5,359 nucleotides of DNA from Candidatus Magasanikiibacteriota bacterium. GTDB taxonomy: Bacteria > Patescibacteriota > Patescibacteriia > Magasanikbacterales > UBA922. The position numbers were made by a program, and so were the translations under genes. The stretch is taken from assembly GCA_023246555.1 (NCBI GenBank), contig JAHFIC010000045.1:1-5359 (forward strand), given 5' to 3'. The notes under the pieces are model-generated. The model searched no databases and had not been told where the DNA came from. It saw nothing but the letters and a program-made list of their open reading frames with translations. This document shows, one piece after another, positions 1 to 5,359 of this stretch; within the stretch, counting starts at the first letter, position 1; each line of letters opens with the position of its first letter.

Positions 1-7
1 AGGGTGG

Positions 8-37
8 TTAACGGTGGGGTGGTTTTCACGCTATACT
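8..37 (+). promoter_or_regulatory. Possible sigma70-type promoter for the tRNA-Arg/recG unit
   Basis: A TATACT hexamer at 32-37 differs from the TATAAT consensus at one position. It is preceded, after an 18-nt spacer, by TTAACG at 8-13, which matches TTGACA at four of six positions. Transcription would start near 44, about 20 nt before the tRNA, leaving a short 5' leader for RNase P to remove. Nothing else in 1-62 looks like a better promoter. The -35 match is weak and the window begins just upstream, so a promoter further left is equally possible. Confidence 0.35.
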
Positions 38-62
38 TCTTTTCGTTTTCCACTTACATAAT

Positions 63-134
63 GCACCCGTCGTTCAACGGATAGGACACCAGCTTGCGGA
101 GCTGGTAATCTAAGTTCGATTCTTAGCGGGTGCA
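63..134 (+). tRNA. tRNA-Arg, anticodon GCG
   Basis: The cloverleaf folds cleanly by eye. The acceptor stem 63-69/127-133 has seven perfect pairs. The D stem is 72-75/84-87 with one G-U pair. The anticodon stem 89-93/101-105 is perfect, and so is the T stem 110-114/122-126, with loop TTCGATT. The seven-base anticodon loop 94-100 has U33 and anticodon GCG at 96-98, followed by G37. It would read CGC and, by wobble, CGU. A20 in the D loop, C35 and discriminator A134 agree with arginine identity. The variable loop has four bases and position 9 is C, which is uncommon. CCA is not encoded (CAC follows the discriminator), so it must be added by CCA-tRNA nucleotidyltransferase. Most bacteria use ACG, edited to ICG by TadA, for these codons, so GCG is notable. 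Confidence 0.95.
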
Positions 135-138
135 CACG

Positions 139-2127
139 ATGACCTTCGATACGCCAGTATCACAACTGAACCGTGTTGGAAAAACAACCGAAAAGCATCT
201 TCAGCGTTTGGGGATTTTCACCGTACGTGATTTATTATTTCATTTTCCATTTCGCTATGAGGATTTCCGTTCCGTGCGCCTTATTTCGGAACTTCATGAT
301 GAGGAAAATGCCACTATTCTCGTGACAATTGAAGTTATCGCGAGCAAAAGAAGTCGGCGAAAACGCATGATGGTCACGGAGGCAGTCGTTAGAGATGAAA
401 ACGGAAGTCTCCGTTTAGTGTGGTTCGGCCAGCCATTTATTGCACACACACTAAAGATTGGGGACCAGGTGTATTTTTCTGGACGGGTAAAGCGCGACAG
501 GTTGGGGTTAACAATGACAAATCCAAGTTTTGAAAAAAAACGAGAAGGAATATCAACCACGCATACGGCTCGGCTAGTTCCTCTGTATTCATTGACGTCT
601 GGTGTGACACAAAAACAGATTCGATCCCTCATCGCGAGCGTGATTGATGAGGCAAAGACGATTGAAGAATGGATTCCGAATTCTGTCCGCCAATTGGCCA
701 ATGTGATTCCGTTGCCAGAGGCACTTCATTCCATCCATTTTCCGGATACTGATGTCGCGCTTCGATCCGCAGAACGTAGGTTGAAATTCGGTGAATTATT
801 TCTACTTCAACTCAAAGCCGAAAGGCTTCGCCGCGAACGATTAGAGGCACGAGCTCCCGTCATCCAATTTCCAGAAGTTGCGGTGCGCGCGTTTGTGCAA
901 TCGTTGCCATACACCCTCACGAAAGATCAAAAGATCGCCGCGTGGGAAATCCTTAAGGATATTGCAGGGGAAACGCCCATGAATCGGCTCCTGCAAGGAG
1001 ATGTCGGTTGTGGAAAAACGGTTGTCGCAGGAATTGCCGCGTACGCGGCAACTGTTCAGGGATTTCGGACGATCATTATGGCGCCAACAGAAATTTTAGC
1101 ATCTCAACATTATGAGACGTTGCGTCAGTTGTTTCAGCACACAGACGTCGTTGTCGGGTGTATGACACGGAGTCGAAAAGAAATGAACCATGGAAATGTG
1201 ATTGTCGGCACGCACGCGCTTCTTGAGGACGATGTGCTGGTAGAAAACGTCGGGCTGGTGATTGTCGATGAACAGCATCGATTCGGTGTTCTTCACCGCA
1301 AACGCATTCGTGGCCTGGCGCATTTTCTCTCTATGACCGCAACGCCGATTCCGCGTTCTTTGGCATTGACCATCTATGGAGATTTGGATATATCGATTAT
1401 TCGCACGATGCCGGAAGGGAGAAAACCAGTGAGGACACGAGTCGTCGCACCAAACAATCGGGATCGCGCATATGAATTCATTCGCGCCGAAATACAGAAA
1501 GGGCGGCAGGCGTTTGTCGTTTGTCCACTCATAGACAAGAATCTAGAAGCAAGCAATAAAGTGGCTGTTTTGAGTGAATACAAAAAGTTATCGGAGAACA
1601 TTTTTTCGGATTTGCGCGTGGGATTTTTGCACGGAAAATTGAAATCGAAAGAAAAGGAGGAAACCATGCGCGCGTTTACGGCAGGGAAGATTGATATTCT
1701 CGTGTCCACCTCGGTCGTGGAGGTCGGGGTAGATGTCCCCAACGCGACGGTGATGATGATTGAAGGCGCCGAGCATTTTGGTTTGGCGCAACTTCATCAA
1801 TTCCGCGGTCGGGTTGGCCGCAGTTCATATGCGTCGTATTGTTTTCTTTTTCAGGAAGCGGGTGGCAATGCCGCGGAGGAGCGTCTGGCATTTTTTGAGA
1901 AAACGATTGATGGGTTTCGGCTTGCGGAATATGATTTGGCAATTCGCGGCCCGGGAGAGGTCTATGGAAAAGAGCAAAGCGGCCTGATGCAGCTTCGGAT
2001 TGCGACGATGAGGGATGTTGAACTCATTCGTCTCGCGCGTTCTCTGGCGCGCGATATTGATGTGACACAGTATCCAGAATTGCGAAAAAAGATCAGCCGC
2101 TTTGAACAATCGGTTCATTTGGAATAG
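139..2127 (+). CDS. recG: ATP-dependent DNA helicase RecG
   Basis: RecG is a superfamily 2 double-stranded DNA translocase that regresses stalled replication forks and branch-migrates Holliday junctions and D-loops. With the ATG at 139 the protein has 662 residues, slightly below the E. coli length of about 690. Visible in order are the N-terminal helical part leading to LLFHFPFRYED (about 32-42), an OB-fold wedge domain (about 55-135), Walker A GDVGCGKT (287-294, with Cys where Ser is usual), DEQH box (377-380), SMTATPIPR (398-406), motif VI QFRGRVGR (554-561), and the RecG-specific C-terminal LAIRGPGEVYGKEQSG (600-615). The region between motif Ia and the DEQH box is shorter than in E. coli. 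An in-frame GTG at 130 lies inside the tRNA acceptor stem, so the ATG is preferred; it keeps the conserved N-terminus. No Shine-Dalgarno precedes it and the tRNA ends 4 nt upstream. The gene converges on radA. Confidence 0.97.
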   Translation: MTFDTPVSQLNRVGKTTEKHLQRLGIFTVRDLLFHFPFRYEDFRSVRLISELHDEENATILVTIEVIASKRSRRKRMMVTEAVVRDENGSLRLVWFGQPFIAHTLKIGDQVYFSGRVKRDRLGLTMTNPSFEKKREGISTTHTARLVPLYSLTSGVTQKQIRSLIASVIDEAKTIEEWIPNSVRQLANVIPLPEALHSIHFPDTDVALRSAERRLKFGELFLLQLKAERLRRERLEARAPVIQFPEVAVRAFVQSLPYTLTKDQKIAAWEILKDIAGETPMNRLLQGDVGCGKTVVAGIAAYAATVQGFRTIIMAPTEILASQHYETLRQLFQHTDVVVGCMTRSRKEMNHGNVIVGTHALLEDDVLVENVGLVIVDEQHRFGVLHRKRIRGLAHFLSMTATPIPRSLALTIYGDLDISIIRTMPEGRKPVRTRVVAPNNRDRAYEFIRAEIQKGRQAFVVCPLIDKNLEASNKVAVLSEYKKLSENIFSDLRVGFLHGKLKSKEKEETMRAFTAGKIDILVSTSVVEVGVDVPNATVMMIEGAEHFGLAQLHQFRGRVGRSSYASYCFLFQEAGGNAAEERLAFFEKTIDGFRLAEYDLAIRGPGEVYGKEQSGLMQLRIATMRDVELIRLARSLARDIDVTQYPELRKKISRFEQSVHLE

Positions 2128-2131
2128 CGGA

Positions 2132-3469
2132 CTATGGCAGGTGCGCGATGAGTTCGTTGATTGTTGGCACGTCGATCATGCGAATGCCTTGGGGCACGGT
2201 GAGTCCGCGTGTGTGTTTTGGAACAATGACCCGTGTGAACCCAAGATCACGCGCTAATCCCACTCGTTTCTCAGTGTGGGGTACGCCTTTTAGTTCTCCT
2301 CCCAATCCCACTTCACCGAACGCCATAAGGTCCTTTCCAATGACAGTGTCTTTGTAGGCAGACATGAGCGCAAGGCAGACGGCCACATCTGCCGCTGGTT
2401 CTTTCGCGTGCGTACCACCGGTAATATTCAAATGAATATCATGTTGGGAAAAGTTCAGTGCGGTCCTTTTTTGGAGAACTGCAGTAAGGAGATGCAGTCG
2501 ATTCAGATCAAAGCCGCTGGTTTTACGTACCGGATATCCAAACATCGTTTTTGTCACGAGCGCTTGAATTTCCACCAGAAACGGCCGTCGGCCATCGACG
2601 AGACAGGTGAGAACGCTTCCCGGCATCGCCGGACTCGTATTTTCGAGCAATGTTTTTGATGGATCTGGAATGCCGACGAGTCCACGTTCTGTCATGTCAA
2701 AGACACCGACATCGTCGGTGCCACCAAAACGATTTTTTGTCGCTCGGAGCGTTCGAAATCCATGATGAGGATCTCCGTCAAATGAGAGAACCGTATCGAC
2801 AATATGCTCCAGCGTTTTTGGTCCGGCGATCGCGCCGTCTTTTGTGACATGTCCAATAAGGACAATCGCTGTGCCAGTCAGCTTTGCTGTTTGGAGGAGT
2901 TTGCCTGCACTGGCGCGGACTTGAGAAACGCTTCCCATGTCTCCCATCGCATCGCCTGAGGCAATGGTTTGAATCGAGTCGACCAACGCCAGAGGCGGGC
3001 GACGTTCAAGAATAGTGGCAACAATGTCGTCGGTGTTGTTGGTATGCGCAATGTCAATAGACACACCGATTCCACCCATGCGATTCGCGCGAAGTCGGAT
3101 TTGTTCAACAGATTCTTCACCGGAAAAATAGAGTGATCCTGGAATCGCCGCGGCGATATGCAGGGCGAGCGTGGATTTGCCGATGCCGGGCTCGCCGCCG
3201 AGGAGCGTGAAACTTCCGGGGACAATGCCGCCGCCAAGCACGCGATCAATCTCCTCTATTCCGGTTGCTTTGCGGACAGGGGCTTCTTGGTTTGTCTCTC
3301 CTATCCGAGTAAAGAGGACGGTTTTTCCGGTGGGGGAAAGGGGGTTGGAATTTGATGGCAAAGATTCAACAATCGTCGACCATTGTCCACAGGTGAGGCA
3401 TCGGCCGGTCCATTTCGGATACTGCGCGTCGCAGTGCGTGCAGGAGAATAGTATAGTTCCGGATTTCAT
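2132..3469 (-). CDS. radA: DNA repair protein RadA (Sms), RecA-associated branch-migration ATPase
   Basis: RadA is a hexameric DnaB-like motor that works with RecA to extend heteroduplex DNA during recombinational repair. The 445-residue length is normal for the family. An N-terminal C4 zinc finger uses C10, C13, C24 and C27. The RecA-like core has Walker A GEPGIGKST (92-100), a Walker B strand ending ALVDS (161-165), and the RadA signature KNRFG (245-249). The C-terminal Lon-protease-like domain (about 285-445) includes EPAADVAVCLALMS (357-370) and GEVGLGGELKGV (385-396). The start at 3469 is chosen because the protein then begins MKSGTILFSC, as in other RadA proteins, and because AAGGA lies 10 nt upstream. 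An open extension to 3541 would overlap the preceding gene and adds an unconserved leader. It is the last gene of the minus-strand cluster, 41 nt after the M15 fusion gene, and its stop lies 4 nt from the recG stop. Confidence 0.97.
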   Translation of the reverse strand: MKSGTILFSCTHCDAQYPKWTGRCLTCGQWSTIVESLPSNSNPLSPTGKTVLFTRIGETNQEAPVRKATGIEEIDRVLGGGIVPGSFTLLGGEPGIGKSTLALHIAAAIPGSLYFSGEESVEQIRLRANRMGGIGVSIDIAHTNNTDDIVATILERRPPLALVDSIQTIASGDAMGDMGSVSQVRASAGKLLQTAKLTGTAIVLIGHVTKDGAIAGPKTLEHIVDTVLSFDGDPHHGFRTLRATKNRFGGTDDVGVFDMTERGLVGIPDPSKTLLENTSPAMPGSVLTCLVDGRRPFLVEIQALVTKTMFGYPVRKTSGFDLNRLHLLTAVLQKRTALNFSQHDIHLNITGGTHAKEPAADVAVCLALMSAYKDTVIGKDLMAFGEVGLGGELKGVPHTEKRVGLARDLGFTRVIVPKHTRGLTVPQGIRMIDVPTINELIAHLP

Positions 3470-3479
3470 AATGGAGTGA

Positions 3480-3484
3480 TCCTT
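3480..3484 (-). promoter_or_regulatory. Shine-Dalgarno site that fixes the radA start
   Basis: AAGGA on the minus strand ends 10 nt before the ATG at 3469. It selects this start over the in-frame upstream codon at 3541, which lies inside the preceding gene. It is the clearest ribosome binding site in the window: neither the M15 fusion gene nor the DsbA-like gene has a comparable one, so radA is probably initiated independently while the upstream genes rely on coupling. Confidence 0.7.
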
Positions 3485-3510
3485 GATAAGCAATTTAGCC
3501 AGCAGTGCGG

Positions 3511-4551
3511 TTAAGAGGAAGCTTTTTCTTCTCCATGACAATCTGAAGACATTTTTGGTTTTTCAAAATGCCATGGCTCAGCATCTGAAACACAAAATCC
3601 TTCCAAATTCATTTCGTCAATCAGCTGCTTTTGGCAGGGATTATTTTGGCACTGGAAGAGGCTTTTTAAGCATGTTTCCTGCCTGACACACTGTTCACTT
3701 CCTTCCGTTGCCCAAATGTCCAGCGCCTGACCTGTCGTGTGCGGGCAGTTCGCTGGGTTGTTATCTTTGAGGATGCAGGTTTGGGCACGGTTCGGTTTTG
3801 GGTTGCAGGTCGCGGAACCAGGAGGATTTTGACAATTTCTTTCAATCAGTGTTTTTTGCATGGCGACGGTTCGGAAACTTGCGGCGATGTATATCCCTCG
3901 TCCAGTTTTTTCTAATTCTTCCGCCACGTTTTCTATCGGGTCTTTTAAATTCGCAGGCACTTTGAGTATACCTGGTCCGATGATATTGCCGCCTTCCGGC
4001 GCGTCAAAACTCGTGGCGACTTGCCCTTGCACTGAATCATCTTCCACTCCATGGCTATCCACAAACGGAAGAGATTCAACATATTTCACTCGCAAACTCC
4101 GGAATTGCACGAGTTCCGGGTTGATGGCATAGAGGATAACGTATGAGCCGACAGCGAGAATAAGGCCGGTGACGGCTCCGACCAAGCGTTTTTTGGCGGA
4201 CGTGATCATTTCCGGACTCCCGCCGGATGCGGTCCACTGGAAACCGGCGACAATCACCATAATCACGGCCACAAGCGATGCGATAGTGACGGCGTATTTA
4301 TAGACGGCGGCGATGTATTCTCCCAAGAAAGAAACATAAATCACCCCTTCTTCTTCGTCGATATTTTCTCCGATCGGCGTGAGCTGTAAGCCGGGGATGC
4401 CGATGCGCGGTTGCGGTGTTTTCAACTCCACCTTATCATTAAAAGTGTCGTTCGGAGTCGCAATGGTGGTATTTTGCGTGAAAACCGGTGTAGTGGAAAA
4501 AATCAGGATGCACGATCCCAAGACACCAATGGCCGCAAGCAATTGTTTCAT
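3511..4551 (-). CDS. Membrane protein: VirB2/TrbC-like pilin hairpin fused to a VanY-type (M15) D,D-carboxypeptidase-like domain
   Basis: The product has 346 residues. A basic-hydrophobic N-terminus (about 2-20) looks like a signal peptide or anchor. Next come an acidic stretch (IDEEEG, 64-69) and two hydrophobic helices (about 82-104 and 123-144) separated by a loop with GGSPEMITSAKKR (110-122). This arrangement resembles the VirB2/TrbC pilin-like proteins common in Parcubacteria. After a linker, an M15 peptidase-like domain (about 200-332) shows SFRT (225-228), HTTGQALDI (271-279) and EPWHFE (325-330). By comparison with VanY/VanXY enzymes, H271, D278 and H328 would bind zinc and E325 would be the catalytic base, so it should be active in trimming peptidoglycan stem peptides. 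Topology agrees: the KKR loop is cytoplasmic and the catalytic domain external. Ten cysteines lie in 240-338. The start overlaps the upstream stop as ATGA and lacks a Shine-Dalgarno. Substrate and pilus involvement are inferred. Confidence 0.85.
   Translation of the reverse strand: MKQLLAAIGVLGSCILIFSTTPVFTQNTTIATPNDTFNDKVELKTPQPRIGIPGLQLTPIGENIDEEEGVIYVSFLGEYIAAVYKYAVTIASLVAVIMVIVAGFQWTASGGSPEMITSAKKRLVGAVTGLILAVGSYVILYAINPELVQFRSLRVKYVESLPFVDSHGVEDDSVQGQVATSFDAPEGGNIIGPGILKVPANLKDPIENVAEELEKTGRGIYIAASFRTVAMQKTLIERNCQNPPGSATCNPKPNRAQTCILKDNNPANCPHTTGQALDIWATEGSEQCVRQETCLKSLFQCQNNPCQKQLIDEMNLEGFCVSDAEPWHFEKPKMSSDCHGEEKASS
4548..4551 (-). promoter_or_regulatory. ATGA stop/start overlap coupling the DsbA-like and M15 fusion genes
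   Basis: On the minus strand the TGA stop of the thioredoxin-fold gene (4550-4548) shares two bases with the ATG of the M15 fusion gene (4551-4549). The sequence just upstream, reading TTAATCTTTCATT, holds no purine-rich ribosome binding site. Together these point to translation of the second gene by terminating ribosomes that reinitiate, which would keep the two products in a fixed ratio. Confidence 0.75.
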
Positions 4552-5186
4552 AATGAAAGATTAAGGAATTCAGCCCACGCGGCAACAGAATGCGGAGGGT
4601 TGATTTGTTTATTTTGAATAAATAACGCCGGGACAGCTTGAATATTCAATGATGTTGCCAAGGCTTCTGTTTTTTCTTGGTAGCGGCTCCATACGTCTGA
4701 CGCAAGGCAGTCAGTCATATTTTTTTCATCGAGTCCAATTGCTTGCGATATTTCGCGAAGCGATTCTTCTTCTCCCGAGGCGTCGTTTTCAATAAACGTT
4801 TGCTCAAAGAATGAGAATTTTTTTTCTTTGTGCGCGCAGAACGCGTAGGCGTGCGCACGCGCTGAGGGGGTTGGGAATTGCGTAATGGGCAGGCCTTTCC
4901 AGATTACTTTTATCTTTTTTGGATACTCGGCGATGAGGGCGTTCAATACCTTCATGCTTTCGCGACATGGCACGCACCCGAGATCCTCAAAAGCGATAAT
5001 CGTGATTGGCGCGCGTTTGTTTCCGAGCACAGGGTCGTCGTCATAAATCGGGATATTGAGGTCATAAGTTTTTTGCCGAATGTCTTTTGGAATTAGCGGC
5101 TGGTACCGGATGATTTGCACCAAAAATCCAAAAGCACCAACGATGAAGGCGGGTATAAAGATAAGAAGCAAATGTCGTGAACGCAT
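4548..5186 (-). CDS. Membrane-anchored DsbA/BdbD-like thiol-disulfide oxidoreductase
   Basis: This 212-residue protein has one N-terminal hydrophobic segment (about 6-26) after MRSRH. It should therefore be anchored in the membrane with its catalytic domain outside, or be secreted. The rest matches the thioredoxin_4/DsbA-like pattern: DDDPVLGNKRAPITIIAFED (49-68) leads into the active site CVPC (71-74), then a helical insertion (about 105-175), and the cis-proline loop AVPALFI (184-190, P186). The family usually has a CPxC-type site, so CVPC is a variant. C117 and C160 are additional cysteines in the helical part. The expected role is forming or rearranging disulfides in exported proteins. 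It starts 5 nt after the stop of the propeller-like gene and overlaps the next gene by ATGA. That next gene encodes a cysteine-rich exported domain, a likely substrate. Fold assignment is firm; the direction of redox chemistry is not. Confidence 0.88.
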   Translation of the reverse strand: MRSRHLLLIFIPAFIVGAFGFLVQIIRYQPLIPKDIRQKTYDLNIPIYDDDPVLGNKRAPITIIAFEDLGCVPCRESMKVLNALIAEYPKKIKVIWKGLPITQFPTPSARAHAYAFCAHKEKKFSFFEQTFIENDASGEEESLREISQAIGLDEKNMTDCLASDVWSRYQEKTEALATSLNIQAVPALFIQNKQINPPHSVAAWAEFLNLSL

Positions 5187-5191
5187 ATACG

Positions 5192-5359
5192 TTAGAGCCC
5201 CACTTCAAAAACGCCAGCTTGCGTTTTGTCGGTGAAATTCAGTGTTCGGCCGTCTGGCGCCACGGTGATGGTGTCAATGACATGCGGTTGCTCAAGAGCA
5301 ATATCGGTTCTGGCGCCTGTTTGGATGTCTATTTTTATTAAGCGATCCGGTGTTTGATC
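5192..5359 (-). CDS. Partial CDS, C-terminal end of a probable beta-propeller (WD40/PD40-like) protein
   Basis: Only the last 55 codons are inside the window, and the 5' part runs off the right edge. The frame ends in TAA at 5194-5192. The visible residues read as beta-propeller-like repeats: LIKIDIQTGARTDIAL (about 7-22 of the fragment), then ITVAPDGRTLNFTDK (about 31-45), ending in GVFEVGL. The APDG turn followed by a short strand is typical of PD40/WD40-like blades. No cysteine is present in this part. The DsbA-like gene starts 5 nt downstream, so this gene probably belongs to the same operon and may be its first visible member. Whether it is exported, and its full domain content, cannot be seen. 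The family call is tentative; the reading frame is well supported by its position and composition. Confidence 0.65.
   Translation of the reverse strand, partial: DQTPDRLIKIDIQTGARTDIALEQPHVIDTITVAPDGRTLNFTDKTQAGVFEVGL

Noticed and set aside
1..53. Minus-strand frame from a GTG at 53 (VENEKKYSVKTTPPLTT) running off the left edge, as a divergent gene
   Set aside because: No ribosome binding site precedes it, the start would be a GTG, and only 17 codons are visible. It cannot be separated from chance, though a gene reaching in from the left cannot be excluded.
2..61. Plus-strand frame ending in TAA at 59-61 as the tail of an upstream gene
   Set aside because: The 19 codons show no recognisable sequence, and the stretch contains the best promoter-like match before the tRNA. 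It remains possible but unsupported.
130..138. GTG at 130 as an upstream start for recG
   Set aside because: It lies inside the tRNA acceptor stem, has no ribosome binding site, and adds only three unconserved residues before the ATG at 139.
294..701. Open minus-strand frame of 135 codons opposite recG, and similar frames opposite the other genes
   Set aside because: They lie wholly within strongly supported genes, show no recognisable domain, and have unlikely composition. I read them as shadows of the real coding strand.
2124..2135. Small inverted repeat ATAG-CGGA-CTAT spanning both stop codons, as a shared terminator
   Set aside because: The stem is only four AT-rich pairs, with no T run on either side. 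It arises simply from two facing TAG stops.
3470..3541. Upstream in-frame start of radA at 3541, adding 24 residues
   Set aside because: It would overlap the 3' end of the M15 fusion gene. The extension is not RadA-like, and the ATG at 3469 has a good AAGGA site.
4498..4551. LGSC at residues 11-14 of the M15 fusion protein as a lipoprotein signal
   Set aside because: The hydrophobic run continues past the cysteine (ILIF) and the region before it is short, so an ordinary signal peptide or anchor fits better.
4849..4860. Perfect 12-bp palindrome GCGTGCGCACGC
   Set aside because: It lies inside the DsbA-like coding region in an Ala/Arg/His-rich stretch, and about one such palindrome is expected by chance in a window of this size.

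Overview
The window looks like chromosomal DNA from a candidate phyla radiation bacterium (Patescibacteria, Parcubacteria-like). This placement is an inference. It rests on a VirB2/TrbC-like pilin transmembrane hairpin of the kind common in that group, tightly packed genes, a tRNA without an encoded CCA end, and compact versions of housekeeping proteins. The genetic code appears standard (code 11): TGA ends the thioredoxin-fold gene and does not occur in frame in the other genes. No mobile element, CRISPR array, phage gene or insertion sequence is visible.

Left part, + strand (1-2127): a short AT/G-rich leader with a possible promoter, then a tRNA-Arg with anticodon GCG (63-134). recG starts only 4 nt after the tRNA, with no Shine-Dalgarno sequence. 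The two are probably cotranscribed, and tRNA 3' processing would give recG a nearly leaderless message.

Right part, - strand (5359 down to 2132): four genes run in one direction and look like an operon. In order of transcription they are the C-terminal end of a probable beta-propeller protein (cut by the window edge), a membrane-anchored DsbA-like thiol oxidoreductase, a membrane protein that fuses a pilin-like hairpin to a zinc D,D-carboxypeptidase-like (M15/VanY) domain, and radA. The first three are separated by a 5-nt gap and an ATGA overlap. radA follows after 41 nt and has its own ribosome binding site. recG and radA converge with only 4 nt between their stop codons.

Functionally there are two themes. 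RecG and RadA are both branch-migration enzymes acting on recombination intermediates and stalled forks, and here they lie tail to tail. The upstream - strand genes form an envelope module. The M15 domain carries ten cysteines and is translationally coupled to a predicted exported disulfide oxidoreductase, which suggests that one gene helps fold the product of the next. That coupled pair, together with the pilin-hairpin/M15 fusion, is the most interesting content of the window. The genes themselves mostly belong to recognisable families, and I do not claim a wholly new system.
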